Source of the DNA: Mesonia phycicola
GTDB taxonomy: Bacteria > Bacteroidota > Bacteroidia > Flavobacteriales > Flavobacteriaceae
Direction of reading: 5' to 3'
Assembly: GCF_900141885.1 (NCBI RefSeq)
Contig: NZ_FQYY01000001.1
Location: forward strand, 124,001-188,000
Length of the DNA: 64,000 bases
Under the pieces are notes generated by a model. That model was not told the DNA's origin, did no database searches, and worked only from the letters and a program-made list of their open reading frames with translations. Position numbers and translations under genes: made by a program. Position 1 is the stretch's first letter. Each line of letters begins with the position of its first letter. Shown one piece after another: positions 38,071-47,591 of this stretch.

Positions 38071-38268
38071 ATGCCTAAAATGAAAACTAAATCTAGTGCC
38101 AAAAAACGTTTCAAGTTAACTGGTACTGGTAAAATTAAAAGAAAGCACGCGTTTAAAAGCCACATCTTAACAAAGAAGTCTAAAAAACGTAAGCTTGCGT
38201 TAACTCACAGTACATTAGTACATAAAGCTGACGAAAGTAACATTAAACTTCAATTACGTTTAAAGTAA
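38071..38268 (+). CDS. rpmI: 50S ribosomal protein L35
   Basis: 65 residues, highly basic: [20 protein letters not shown], then [19 protein letters not shown], the normal L35 signature. It lies 53 nt behind infC and 101 nt before rplT, in the usual order. Confidence 0.98.
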   Translation: MPKMKTKSSAKKRFKLTGTGKIKRKHAFKSHILTKKSKKRKLALTHSTLVHKADESNIKLQLRLK

Positions 38269-38369
38269 TCAAGTTTAATCGGTTAAAATAAATTTTAAAC
38301 CCTGGAGTTGGGCTCAATTAAAGTGTCATCATAAAATAAAGACCGCCCACTACAAAAAAACAATAAATT

Positions 38370-38714
38370 ATGCCAAGATCAGTAAATTCAGTTGCTTCAA
38401 GAGCTAGAAGAAAAAAAGTAATGAAGCAAGCAAAAGGTTACTTCGGACGTCGTAAAAACGTTTGGACAGTAGCTAAAAATGCGGTTGAAAAAGCAATGTT
38501 GTATAGCTATAGAGACCGTAAAACCAAGAAAAGAAATTTCCGTTCTTTATGGATTGTTCGTATTAATGCTGCAACTCGTTTAAATGGAATGTCTTACTCT
38601 CAATTTATGGGTAAAGTAAAAGCTAACGGTATTGAGTTAAATCGTAAAGTACTTGCAGATTTAGCAATGAATCATCCAGAAGCTTTTAAAGCCATCGTAG
38701 AGAAAGTAAAATAA
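38370..38714 (+). CDS. rplT: 50S ribosomal protein L20
   Basis: 114 residues, full length: [20 protein letters not shown], then [20 protein letters not shown], and the C-terminal [22 protein letters not shown]. An assembly protein of the large subunit, known in other bacteria to repress its own operon. The 101-nt gap to rpmI contains GC-richer parts and could hold a regulatory structure, but I could not identify one. A terminator follows. Confidence 0.98.
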   Translation: MPRSVNSVASRARRKKVMKQAKGYFGRRKNVWTVAKNAVEKAMLYSYRDRKTKKRNFRSLWIVRINAATRLNGMSYSQFMGKVKANGIELNRKVLADLAMNHPEAFKAIVEKVK

Positions 38715-38741
38715 ATACAACAATCTATTATCTCTCTTATA

Positions 38742-38776
38742 TAAAAAATCCGGTTCTAATTTGAACCGGATTTTTA
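38742..38776 (+). terminator. terminator of the rplT operon
   Basis: Stem AAATCCGGTTC / GAACCGGATTT with T-run, 28 nt behind the rplT stop. Confidence 0.9.
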
Positions 38777-38791
38777 TTTTATACACCTTTG
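38760..38791 (+). promoter_or_regulatory. candidate promoter of the HAD phosphatase, nested in the terminator
   Basis: TTTG at 38760-38763 lies in the terminator loop and right arm; 20 nt later CACCTTTG (38784-38791) forms a near-consensus -7 box, 24 nt before the ATG at 38815. Confidence 0.45.
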
Positions 38792-38814
38792 CAAACCAAA
38801 ATAAACTAAAAGCT

Positions 38815-39615
38815 ATGGATTTTTCTAACATAAAATTAATTGTATCAGATATGGATGGTACACTTCTTAATAATAAAGGAGAAGTGAGCGAACATTTTTT
38901 TGAACTATTTAAAAAATTAAAAGAAAAAAATATAACTTTTTGCGCTGCCAGTGGAAGACAATTTTATAGTATAAAACAAAAATTATCTTCTATTAAAAAT
39001 GAAATTTATGTAATTGCTGAAAACGGCGGGATAACCATGCAGGCAGATAAAATTTTAAATACCTACACCCTACCACTAGCTACAATTAAAAAAATTGTAA
39101 CAGAAGTTAGAAAAATTAAAAAAGCAGAAATAGTAATCTGCGGAAAAAAAAGAGCTTACATAGAATCTAATAATGAAAATTTTATAGAATTTTTTAAAGA
39201 GTTTTATGTAGAATATGAGAAAGTAGAAGATTTATTAGAAGTATCTCAAGATGATTTTTTTAAAATTGCAATATATCACCCTAAAGAAGCAGAAGATTAC
39301 ATCTACCCTTTTACTAAAGTGTTTAAAGATGAATTACAAGTAAAAGTATCTGGAGAGCATTGGGTAGACATATCTAGTATGGAAACACATAAAGGTAATG
39401 CCTTATTAAAGTTGCAAAATTTACTAAAAATAGACGCTACTAACACCGCTGTTTTTGGAGATTATAATAACGATTTAGAAATGCTAAAATTAGCAGATTT
39501 TAGTTTTGCAATGGCAAATGCTCACCCTAACGTGAAAAATACTGCCAAATATAGCACCAAAAGTAATGATGAAAATGGAGTTGAATATATTATTGAACAA
39601 ATTTTAAACAGCTAA
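38815..39615 (+). CDS. Cof-type HAD-IIB phosphatase
   Basis: 266 residues from the ATG at 38815. An earlier in-frame TTG at 38761 lies inside the rplT terminator and is not used. HAD motifs: LIVSDMDGTLL (nucleophile Asp), CAASGRQFYS, and the late FGDYNNDLEMLKLADFSFAMANA. Members dephosphorylate sugar phosphates, flavins or cofactor precursors; the substrate is not readable. The stop codon directly abuts the stop of the convergent yjbQ gene with no base between. Confidence 0.92.
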   Translation: MDFSNIKLIVSDMDGTLLNNKGEVSEHFFELFKKLKEKNITFCAASGRQFYSIKQKLSSIKNEIYVIAENGGITMQADKILNTYTLPLATIKKIVTEVRKIKKAEIVICGKKRAYIESNNENFIEFFKEFYVEYEKVEDLLEVSQDDFFKIAIYHPKEAEDYIYPFTKVFKDELQVKVSGEHWVDISSMETHKGNALLKLQNLLKIDATNTAVFGDYNNDLEMLKLADFSFAMANAHPNVKNTAKYSTKSNDENGVEYIIEQILNS

Positions 39616-40038
39616 TTACTCACCAAAAATTGTTGCAATCAATTTTCTAGAGCCACCATTATTTCTAAACTCACACAAATAAATGCCTTGCCAAATCCCC
39701 ATGTTAAACCTTCCTTGAGTAATTGGTATTTCTATAGAACTCCCCATTAAAGAAGATTTAATATGAGCCGGCATATCATCTGGTCCTTCATAGGTATGTT
39801 TATAATAAGGTTGATTTTCAGGAACCATTACGTTTAAATGGGCTTCAAAATCTTCTCTAACAGTAACATCTGCATTTTCATTTATAGTTAACCCTGCAGA
39901 AGTATGTTTAATAAACAGCTTTACTACACCAACATTTATGCTACTTATTTCTGGAATTTGTTTTAAAACTTCTTCCGTAACAAGATGCATTCCTCTAGTT
40001 TTTTTATTTAGCTTCAATTCTTTTTGAAATATTTTCAT
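39616..40038 (-). CDS. yjbQ: YjbQ/UPF0047 family protein
   Basis: 140 residues, full length. Family motifs: HLVTEEVLKQI, KLFIKHTSAGLTINENAD (conserved His), MPAHIKSSLMGSSIEIPI and GIWQGIYLCEFRNNGGSR. YjbQ proteins have been linked to a weak thiamine-phosphate synthase activity, but the true role is not settled. Convergent with the HAD gene and divergent from an OmpA gene. Confidence 0.92.
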   Translation of the reverse strand: MKIFQKELKLNKKTRGMHLVTEEVLKQIPEISSINVGVVKLFIKHTSAGLTINENADVTVREDFEAHLNVMVPENQPYYKHTYEGPDDMPAHIKSSLMGSSIEIPITQGRFNMGIWQGIYLCEFRNNGGSRKLIATIFGE

Positions 40039-40092
40039 GTTCTCTACATTTTAAATTTCATTATAATTAAATTTATAGAGAATAAATTATGG

Positions 40093-41046
40093 ATGAAGTA
40101 TTTTTTTACATTTTTGACAATTCTTTTTTCGGCATTAAATCTATTTTCACAAAAGGTAGATTTTACACATATAGATTTTCAAAAAATTTACAGCACGAGT
40201 AAGGGCGAGGTTTTTATGCCTTTAGGCGAAATTTCTTTTGCAGATAAAGTAACATATTTTAAAGAAGGTAAACCTAAAGCTCTACCAGCATACACGAAGG
40301 CTAAAAATGCATTAGGCGCTCCAGATTTTACCAGCTACCCAGATAGTAATTGTCTGTCATTAGGGTGTGGTGGAGTGTTGGTTGTAGAATTTAAAAATAA
40401 TGGTTTTATAGATATTGATGGTCCCGATTTATATTTTTTTGAAGTTGGCCCATCTATTGAAGCATTTAAAGTTGAAATTTCTACCGATGGAAAAAATTGG
40501 ATTACTATTGGAGATACCTCTGGAGGCTCTTCTTACGTAGATATTTCTTCTGCAGAAAACGGGAAAGAAAAAACAATCTATTATTACATTAAACTAATTG
40601 ACCTAGGTTCTTTTTGTGATGGGCCAACTGCAGGTGCAGATATTGATGCTATTGGAGCTATTGGCGGGGTTTTAAAAGTAAATATAGATGCTAGTCTTTT
40701 GTTTGATTTAGATAAGTTTCAACTAAAAAATAAAGCAACAGAAACCTTAGATAATTTTATAATAGGATTAAATAAAATACCTAAAGCTAAAATTATAATT
40801 GAAGGACATACAGATAACCAAGCATCTCACCAATACAATGAGAAATTAGGTTTTAATAGGGCTATAAGTGTAAAAGAATACCTGATTAAACAATTAAAAG
40901 CAAATGCCAATAATTACACTTTTGATGTAAAGTCTCTTGGAGAAACTCAACCAATAACTACTAACAAGACCTCTGCTGGAAGACAAGAAAACAGAAGGGT
41001 TGAAATTATTGTAATACCTGATAAAGATTTTTATAAACAGCCGTAA
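40093..41046 (+). CDS. OmpA-family outer-membrane protein with N-terminal beta-sandwich
   Basis: About 317 residues. Start at 40093 opens the signal peptide MKYFFTFLTILFSALNLFSQ; the longer frame overlaps yjbQ. The N-terminal part (KAKNALGAPDFTSYPDSNCLSLGCGGVLVVEF ... FKVEISTDGKNWITIGD, read in parts) looks like a carbohydrate-binding or discoidin-like sandwich. The C-terminal part is an OmpA peptidoglycan-binding domain (FDLDKFQLKNKATETLDNF, IIEGHTDNQASHQYNEKLGFNRA). It probably tethers a surface-binding module to the wall. Confidence 0.87.
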   Translation: MKYFFTFLTILFSALNLFSQKVDFTHIDFQKIYSTSKGEVFMPLGEISFADKVTYFKEGKPKALPAYTKAKNALGAPDFTSYPDSNCLSLGCGGVLVVEFKNNGFIDIDGPDLYFFEVGPSIEAFKVEISTDGKNWITIGDTSGGSSYVDISSAENGKEKTIYYYIKLIDLGSFCDGPTAGADIDAIGAIGGVLKVNIDASLLFDLDKFQLKNKATETLDNFIIGLNKIPKAKIIIEGHTDNQASHQYNEKLGFNRAISVKEYLIKQLKANANNYTFDVKSLGETQPITTNKTSAGRQENRRVEIIVIPDKDFYKQP

Positions 41047-41053
41047 TATTTAA

Positions 41054-42313
41054 TTATGTTTTTTGCTTTTTCTTTCTTGCTGCAGGAAACAAAACATTGT
41101 TCAAAATTAAACGATAACCCGGAGAGTTAGGGTGTAATGACAATTCTGTTTTTGGGTCTCCTACTTTATGCTGATAATCTTCTGGATCGTGGCCTCCATA
41201 AAATGTAAAAAAACCTTTGCCTTTAATACCGTGAATGTAACGAGCTTCTCCATTAGTTTTATTTTCTCCCATTACCAATACAGTAGGTTTTATCTCATCA
41301 CGATTAAAAGAGGTAGTTTGCCCCATAAAACCTTTAACTAACGCGGTATGATTTTGACAAAGCATAGTTGGTATAGGATCCCATTTTGCAGAATAATTCA
41401 TCAAACTAAAATAATCTGTTTCTTTAGGTATTCTTCGCTTGGTTGTCATATCTATTGAAGAAAATTCGTATACCATCGGGTTACGCTCTAAAGTAAAATC
41501 TGTAAAAGCAAATGTATTATTGTAATTTATTTTATTTTGATAACCAGCTTCACTTGCATCACCATCAAACATTGGTTCACAAATATCTACCCCTTCTGCA
41601 GATAGTGCAATATCAAAACTATCTGTAGCGCTACACATAGCAAACATAAAACCACCACCAATTACATAATCTCTAATTTTTGTAGCAACTGCAGATTTCT
41701 CTTCAGAGACTTTAGCAAAACCTAATTCTTGTGCTAATTGCTCTGCATTTCTTTTTTCTTCTATATACCAAGGGGCTGCCCTGTAAGCTCTATAAAATTT
41801 ACCATATTGACCTGTAAAATCTTCGTGATGCAAGTGCAACCAATCATACAACAATAACTCATTATCTAGCACTTTTTTATCGTAAACCGTCTCGTATGGT
41901 ATTTCTGCATAAGTAAGTACCATAGTTACAGCATCATCCCAAGGGGCATTTCCGTTAGGAGTGTAAACTGCTATTTTTGGAGCTTTTTCTAAAATTACCG
42001 CATCCATATTTTGAGATGGACTTTCTATTTCTTCTAAAATATTTTGAGTTTTAGCATCACTTATCACTTCAAAAGCAACTCCTCTTATTTTGCATTCTTT
42101 TTTTAGCTCTTCTGTATCTGGCATTAAAAAAGAACCTCCTCGATAATTAAGTAACCACTTTACTTTTTGTTGTTTATTAAGCACCCAGTAAGTAATTCCG
42201 TAAGCCTTCAAATGATCTGTTTGAGACTCTGCATCCATAGGTATAAGTACATAAGATGCGTAATTACGTAATGGGAGTATTAGAATAAAAAGTATTAAGA
42301 GGTATTTTTTCAT
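41054..42313 (-). CDS. secreted protein of the flavobacterial 'asparagine synthetase B-like' family
   Basis: 419 residues with signal peptide MKKYLLILFILILPLRNYAS. The sequence matches a Bacteroidota family that I recall being named asparagine synthetase B in databases, yet it lacks the N-terminal Cys and ATP-pyrophosphatase motifs of AsnB. GGGFMFAMCSATDSFDIAL and FYGGHDPEDYQ look like a class I glutamine-amidotransferase-like (ThuA/PfpI type) fold. It is exported, so a cytosolic biosynthetic role is unlikely. The function is unknown. Confidence 0.7.
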   Translation of the reverse strand: MKKYLLILFILILPLRNYASYVLIPMDAESQTDHLKAYGITYWVLNKQQKVKWLLNYRGGSFLMPDTEELKKECKIRGVAFEVISDAKTQNILEEIESPSQNMDAVILEKAPKIAVYTPNGNAPWDDAVTMVLTYAEIPYETVYDKKVLDNELLLYDWLHLHHEDFTGQYGKFYRAYRAAPWYIEEKRNAEQLAQELGFAKVSEEKSAVATKIRDYVIGGGFMFAMCSATDSFDIALSAEGVDICEPMFDGDASEAGYQNKINYNNTFAFTDFTLERNPMVYEFSSIDMTTKRRIPKETDYFSLMNYSAKWDPIPTMLCQNHTALVKGFMGQTTSFNRDEIKPTVLVMGENKTNGEARYIHGIKGKGFFTFYGGHDPEDYQHKVGDPKTELSLHPNSPGYRLILNNVLFPAARKKKQKT

Positions 42314-42422
42314 ACTGAAAATTTAAATTAAAAAAGGTTGAATTAATTCTGAAAGTATCAGAAACAATTCAACCCTAAAATATAAACAAAATTTATTCTA
42401 ATTGAATTTCTTTTCTAAACTT

Positions 42423-43964
42423 TTAGAAAGGAACCTCATTATCATCGTTACTTGGTTCTGCTGGTCTACCAAAAGCTTCATCTGCAGAAGGGAAATTAGG
42501 AGTACCACCAAATGGGTTTTCTTCTTCTCCATCATTCATTTTAGAATGAAACTCAAAAGGAGAGTCAAAAGATTCTAGATTACTAAATTTACCTAAATGC
42601 CCTTCAAACTTCAGTCTTATATTTTCTAATCCACCATTTCTGTGTTTTGCTACAATAAATTCTGCTTGACCATCTGTTGGAGATCGCTCTTCATCATCCC
42701 ACTCTTCAATCTTATAATATTCTGGTCTATAAATAAACGACACAATATCTGCATCTTGCTCAATTGCACCAGATTCACGAAGGTCAGATAGTAATGGTCT
42801 CTTACTACCTCCACGTGTTTCTACAGCACGTGACAGCTGAGATAAAGCGATAACTGGCACACTCAACTCTTTTGCTAATGCTTTTAAGTTTCTAGAAATA
42901 GTAGATATTTCTTGCTCACGATTTCCTCCTGCTCCAGAAGCTGTCATTAATTGCAAGTAATCTATTACAATTAATTTTATTCCGTGTTGTGAGGCTAAAC
43001 GTCTAGCTTTTGCTCTTAAATCGAATATAGAAAGAGAAGGTGTGTCATCTATAAACAGTGGAGCTTTCTCTAAATCTTTTACTTTTACATTTAGCTGTTC
43101 CCACTCGTGTGTTTCTAATTTTCCTGTTCTTAATTTTTCTGAAGACAAACCTGTTTCAGAAGAAATAAGACGAGTAATTAACTGTACAGATGCCATCTCT
43201 AGAGAGAAAAATGCAACAGGTATTTTTTGGTCTACAGCAATGTTTCTTGCCATAGAAAGGGTTAAAGCTGTTTTACCCATACCAGGTCTTGCTGCCACAA
43301 TAATTAAATCACTGGGTTGCCAACCAGAAGTTAATTTATCTAATTTTTCAAAACCAGAAGGTATACCACTTAAACCTTCTTTATTAGAAATCTCTTCAAT
43401 TTTATTTAATGCCTGAGTTACTAAACTTTGGGCGGTTTCTGAAGATCTTTTAATGTTTCCTTGAGTAACTTCGTATAATTTAGATTCTGCTTTATCTAAT
43501 AAATCAAAAACATCTGTAGACTCATCATAAGAGTCTTCAATAATTTCATTTGAAATTTTAATTAAACTTCTTTGAATATATTTTTGCAGAATAATTCTAG
43601 CATGAAACTCAATATGCGCAGAAGATGAAACTTTTTGAGTAAGCTGAATGATATTATAATCACCTCCAGCTGCTTCTAACTTACCGTCTTTCTTTAATTG
43701 ATTAGAAACGGTTAATAAGTCTATTGGAGACCCATCTTTAAAGAGAGTAAAGATAGCTTCAAATATATGCTGATGCGCTTCTTTATAAAAAGCATCTGGG
43801 TGTAGTATATCTACTACCTCATCTACCCCTTTTTTATCAATCATCATTGCCCCTAAAACAACTTCCTCTAAATCAGTTGCTTGAGGTGGTATTTTACCTT
43901 TTTCAAGATTGATTACATTACGTTTAGTGTAATTATATTGTTTTGGTGCTTGTACTTTTTCCAT
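42423..43964 (-). CDS. dnaB: replicative DNA helicase DnaB
   Basis: 513 residues. N-terminal primase-interacting domain (PQATDLEEVVLGAMMIDK), then the RecA-like helicase core with Walker A AARPGMGKTALTLS, Walker B KLIVIDYLQLM, and LSQLSRAVETRG (arginine finger region), with SDLRESGAIEQDADIV. The C-terminal tail is acidic. No intein. It unwinds DNA at the replication fork. Two 11-bp direct repeats lie about 80-110 nt upstream. Confidence 0.98.
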   Translation of the reverse strand: MEKVQAPKQYNYTKRNVINLEKGKIPPQATDLEEVVLGAMMIDKKGVDEVVDILHPDAFYKEAHQHIFEAIFTLFKDGSPIDLLTVSNQLKKDGKLEAAGGDYNIIQLTQKVSSSAHIEFHARIILQKYIQRSLIKISNEIIEDSYDESTDVFDLLDKAESKLYEVTQGNIKRSSETAQSLVTQALNKIEEISNKEGLSGIPSGFEKLDKLTSGWQPSDLIIVAARPGMGKTALTLSMARNIAVDQKIPVAFFSLEMASVQLITRLISSETGLSSEKLRTGKLETHEWEQLNVKVKDLEKAPLFIDDTPSLSIFDLRAKARRLASQHGIKLIVIDYLQLMTASGAGGNREQEISTISRNLKALAKELSVPVIALSQLSRAVETRGGSKRPLLSDLRESGAIEQDADIVSFIYRPEYYKIEEWDDEERSPTDGQAEFIVAKHRNGGLENIRLKFEGHLGKFSNLESFDSPFEFHSKMNDGEEENPFGGTPNFPSADEAFGRPAEPSNDDNEVPF

Positions 43965-44041
43965 ATCACGAATGTAAAAAAAATGTTAACACAAGAGCCT
44001 ATTTTAGCCTTGCAGATAGTTCACTGTTTGTAAACAATTTG

Positions 44042-44072
44042 CTTGTTAATAACTTAATAATCTTGTTAATAA
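44042..44072. repeat. pair of 11-bp direct repeats upstream of dnaB
   Basis: CTTGTTAATAA occurs at 44042-44052 and 44062-44072, start to start 20 nt. On the minus strand each reads TTATTAACAAG, two bases away from the DnaA-box core TTATCCACA. Confidence 0.5.
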
Positions 44073-44078
44073 GTATAA

Positions 44079-44108
44079 AAAAATCCAGATTTAACATCTG
44101 GATTTTTT
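44079..44108 (-). terminator. accA terminator
   Basis: Stem ATCCAGAT / ATCTGGAT with loop TTAAC and flanking A- and T-runs, 24 nt behind the accA stop. Confidence 0.88.
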
Positions 44109-44131
44109 CAAGAAGTTTTGTACAGAAGCGT

Positions 44132-45085
44132 TTATCCTTTAAATACTCCCATATTAGAATATTTATCCATTCTAGTTTTTATTAATTCTTCTGGTGATAA
44201 GTTTTTTACTTCTTCATAAGATTCTAAAACTACTTTTTTAAGTGTTTTAAACATTTCTTCTCTATTACTATGTGCACCACCAATTGGTTCTTTAATAATA
44301 GAATCTATCACCTCTAATTTTTTAGCATCTTTTGCAGTTAACTTTAATGCCTCTGCTGCTTGTTCTTTATGATCCCAGCTTCTCCAAAGTATAGAAGAGC
44401 AGTTTTCTGGAGAAATTACAGAGTACCAAGAGTTTTCTAACATCATCACTTTATCTCCTACACCAATACCTAATGCACCACCACTAGCACCTTCACCTAT
44501 TACTACTACAAATACAGATGTTTTAAGGCGTGTCATCTCAAGTATATTTCTTGCAATAGCTTCCCCTTGCCCTCTTTCTTCTGCTTCTAACCCCGGGTAT
44601 GCTCCTGGAGTGTCTATAAAAGTTAATACAGGTATACCAAATTTCTCAGCAGATTTCATCAAGCGCAATGCTTTACGGTAACCTTCAGGATTAGCCATCC
44701 CGAAATTTCTATATTGACGTGTTTTGGTATTATACCCTTTTTGTTGACCAATAATCATAAATGATTGATCTCCAATTTTACCTAAACCACCAACCATTGC
44801 TTTGTCATCTTTCACATTTCTATCACCGTGTAGTTCTAGAAAGTTACCATCACAAAGAGCATTAATATAGTCTAATGTATAAGGTCTATTAGGGTGTCTT
44901 GATAATTGAACTCTTTGCCAAGCCGTAAGGTTTTTATAGATTTCCTTTTTGGTATCGCTAAGTTTCTTTTCTATTTGTTTACAAGTTGAGCTTACATCTA
45001 CTTCACTATCCTTTCCTATCGCGCAAGCTTTTTCATATTGCTCTTGAAGCTCTTTAATGGGCAACTCAAATTCTAAATATTCCAT
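44132..45085 (-). CDS. accA: acetyl-CoA carboxylase carboxyltransferase subunit alpha
   Basis: 317 residues, full length. Motifs: [81 protein letters not shown]. It transfers the carboxyl group from biotin to acetyl-CoA, the first step of fatty-acid synthesis, with AccD. accD is not in the window. Confidence 0.98.
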   Translation of the reverse strand: MEYLEFELPIKELQEQYEKACAIGKDSEVDVSSTCKQIEKKLSDTKKEIYKNLTAWQRVQLSRHPNRPYTLDYINALCDGNFLELHGDRNVKDDKAMVGGLGKIGDQSFMIIGQQKGYNTKTRQYRNFGMANPEGYRKALRLMKSAEKFGIPVLTFIDTPGAYPGLEAEERGQGEAIARNILEMTRLKTSVFVVVIGEGASGGALGIGVGDKVMMLENSWYSVISPENCSSILWRSWDHKEQAAEALKLTAKDAKKLEVIDSIIKEPIGGAHSNREEMFKTLKKVVLESYEEVKNLSPEELIKTRMDKYSNMGVFKG

Positions 45086-45187
45086 AATATGAATAAGGCT
45101 TTTTATAATTATAGCTTACAAATATATAAAACTTCTAAGACTGAAAAGTTTAAATTTTAGAATATAACAGTATAATCTCAAAAGATT

Positions 45188-46264
45188 TTATCTTTTTGCT
45201 TTTCTAAGCAAGAAAAATGCTAGTATTCCAAAAACTATATTGGGGAACCAAACTGCTATAATGGGTGAAAATGTAGATTTCTCTGCAATGGTACCAAACA
45301 CTTTATCCATAAATACATAAGTAAAAGCTATTGCTATCCCTACTGCTAGATTAACTCCCATACCTCCTCTCCTTTTCATTGCTGAAACAGAAACAGCTAT
45401 AATAGTTAATATGTAAGCTGAAACAGGTATGCTCCACCTTTTGTATGCTACTACTTGATAGATGTTGATATTACCAGAGCCTCTTCTTTTTTCTTGCTCT
45501 ATAAATTTATTAAGTTCTTGGTAGTTTAATGTTTCTGCTATGTAAGAAACAGGAGTTAAAGCATCTATTTCAAAAGGTAAAATAGTATCTAATTTATTTC
45601 CGCTTTCTAATATATCATTTGTTTTTCCTACTGTTCTTTTTTCGTAACGAGTTAAAGTATAGTAGGCAGAGTCTTTATTAAACTCTAAACGGTCTGCTTT
45701 AATTTTAAATTTAAGTTCATTCCCTTCAAAATGCTCTAAAGTAAAATTTCTTGCAGATAGTTTTTTTGGCTGAAAGTTGGTTGCGTAAATAAACTCATTA
45801 TCATTTATCTGTCTATATACATCTTTAGTTTCTTGCACATCAGAACTGTTTTTCAAGTATTTATACTTAAAATCGTTAAAACCTGCACTTGCTTTTGGGG
45901 CTAAATACATCCCTAAAACTAAGGCCCCAATACATACCAAAGTTGCACCTATTAAGTACGGCCTTAAAAAACGATAAAAAGAAACTCCAGAACTTAAAAA
46001 TGCGATAACCTCTGTATTGTTAGCTAATTTTGAAGTAAACCAAATAACAGAGAGAAATAAGAATAAAGGGAATAATAGATTAGCAAAATAGATGGTAAAA
46101 TCTATGTAGTAGTAGACTACCTCTATAAAAGGAACTTCATTTTTAAATATTTTATCTATTTTTTCAGCTAAATTTACAGTAATACCAATAGGTATAAACA
46201 GTAACAAAAGCATAAAAAATGTTCCTAAATAGCGTTTAAGTATGTACCAATCTAAAATTTTCAA
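45188..46264 (-). CDS. LptF/LptG family LPS-export permease
   Basis: 358 residues with about six membrane segments: three near the N-terminus (starting LDWYILKRYLGTFFMLLLLF) and three at the C-terminus, with a periplasmic beta-jellyroll between (about 100-270). This is the YjgP/YjgQ layout. With LptB it drives LPS from the inner membrane to the bridge. LptF and LptG cannot be separated safely by eye. It starts 1 nt behind tgt and is surely in the same operon. Confidence 0.9.
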   Translation of the reverse strand: MKILDWYILKRYLGTFFMLLLLFIPIGITVNLAEKIDKIFKNEVPFIEVVYYYIDFTIYFANLLFPLFLFLSVIWFTSKLANNTEVIAFLSSGVSFYRFLRPYLIGATLVCIGALVLGMYLAPKASAGFNDFKYKYLKNSSDVQETKDVYRQINDNEFIYATNFQPKKLSARNFTLEHFEGNELKFKIKADRLEFNKDSAYYTLTRYEKRTVGKTNDILESGNKLDTILPFEIDALTPVSYIAETLNYQELNKFIEQEKRRGSGNINIYQVVAYKRWSIPVSAYILTIIAVSVSAMKRRGGMGVNLAVGIAIAFTYVFMDKVFGTIAEKSTFSPIIAVWFPNIVFGILAFFLLRKAKR

Positions 46265-46265
46265 T

Positions 46266-47396
46266 TTACAGCCTTTTATCCATTTGTTTAACCATCATAT
46301 CTTTCCAAACTCTAAAGTCTCCTGCTAAAATATGTTTTCTTGCTTCTCTAACTAACCAGAGGTAGAAACCTAAATTGTGTATAGTAGCAATTTGCCTGCC
46401 AAGCATTTCATTTACGGTAAATAAATGTCTTAAATATGCTTTTGAGTATTCTGTATCTACCCAAGTTATGGCCATATCATCTATTGCAGAAAAATCATCT
46501 TCCCACTTTTTATTTTTTATATTAATGGTTCCGTGAGCGGTAAATAACATTCCGTTTCTTCCGTTACGGGTTGGCATTACACAATCAAACATATCTACTC
46601 CCAATGCAATGTTTTCTAAAATATTAATAGGTGTACCTACTCCCATTAAATATCTAGGTTTGTCTTCTGGTAAAATTTCTGTAACAACTTCTGTCATTGC
46701 ATACATTTCTTCCGCAGGTTCACCAACAGAAAGGCCACCAATTGCATTACCAACGGCACCAGCATTTGCTATATATTCTGCAGATTGTCTTCTCAAATCT
46801 TTATAAGTACTCCCTTGTACAATTGGAAATAAAGATTGCTCATAACCATATAACGGTGGTGTTTTTTCAAAATGCTTAATACATCTATCTAACCATCTAT
46901 GGGTCATGTGCATAGATTTTTTTGCATACCTATAATCACAAGGGTAAGGTGTACACTCATCAAAAGCCATAATTATATCGGCTCCAATGGTACGTTGAAT
47001 TTCCATTACATTTTCTGGCGTAAAAAAATGATACGATCCGTCAATATGTGACTTAAACTTTACTCCCTCTTCTTTTATCTTTCTATTTGCAGAAAGTGAA
47101 TATACTTGATACCCGCCACTGTCTGTTAAGATATTTCTATCCCAATTCATAAATTTATGAATTCCGCCAGCTTTCCTTAAAATTTCAGTTTTAGGTTTTA
47201 AATATAAGTGATAGGTATTACCTAAAATTATATCAGGGTTTATCTCCTCTTTCAATTCTTTTTGATGAACTCCTTTAACCGTAGCAATTGTACCAACGGG
47301 CATAAAAATAGGAGTTTCAATTTTACCATGATCTGTTGTAATTTCTCCAGCTCTGGCTTTACTATTTATATCTGTACTTAAAAGATCAAATTTCAT
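46266..47396 (-). CDS. tgt: queuine/preQ1 tRNA-guanine transglycosylase
   Basis: About 376 residues from the Met at 47396 (MKFDLLSTDINSKARAG); the upstream Met adds 7 odd residues. Catalytic parts: TDSGGYQVYSL (general base Asp), GGLSVGEP, and the nucleophile in GVDMFDCVMPTRNGRNG. It inserts preQ1 at tRNA position 34. The usual zinc site CxCxxC near residue 310 is absent: this stretch reads IDDMAITWVDTEYSKAYLRH. The His of the site (ATIHNLGFY) is kept. Followed by the LptF/G gene after 1 nt. Confidence 0.95.
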   Translation of the reverse strand: MKFDLLSTDINSKARAGEITTDHGKIETPIFMPVGTIATVKGVHQKELKEEINPDIILGNTYHLYLKPKTEILRKAGGIHKFMNWDRNILTDSGGYQVYSLSANRKIKEEGVKFKSHIDGSYHFFTPENVMEIQRTIGADIIMAFDECTPYPCDYRYAKKSMHMTHRWLDRCIKHFEKTPPLYGYEQSLFPIVQGSTYKDLRRQSAEYIANAGAVGNAIGGLSVGEPAEEMYAMTEVVTEILPEDKPRYLMGVGTPINILENIALGVDMFDCVMPTRNGRNGMLFTAHGTINIKNKKWEDDFSAIDDMAITWVDTEYSKAYLRHLFTVNEMLGRQIATIHNLGFYLWLVREARKHILAGDFRVWKDMMVKQMDKRL

Positions 47397-47557
47397 AATA
47401 TCATATATGGATGGCAAAGATAACTATCTATAATAAATGCCGAATTTTTTTATTACAGAATTAAAGAGTTAATACTTATAAAGTTGAAAATTGAATTATT
47501 CACAATAAAAAGTTAATAAATGAATCGTATTTTCTTTTATAGCCTTTTAATTAGACT

Positions 47558-47565
47558 TACTTTTG
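47558..47565 (+). promoter_or_regulatory. candidate -7 element of the transketolase operon
   Basis: TACTTTTG fits TAnnTTTG, 26 nt before the ATG at 47592. No clear TTTG at the -33 position. Confidence 0.45.
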
Positions 47566-47591
47566 CATAAATTGAAACAACACATTTAAAA

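Noticed and set aside
38269-38369. L20 leader RNA between rpmI and rplT
   Set aside because: I could not find a convincing conserved structure by eye, so no regulatory RNA is claimed.
41054-42313. True asparagine synthetase B
   Set aside because: There is a signal peptide and none of the AsnB catalytic motifs (N-terminal Cys, SGGxDS) can be found.
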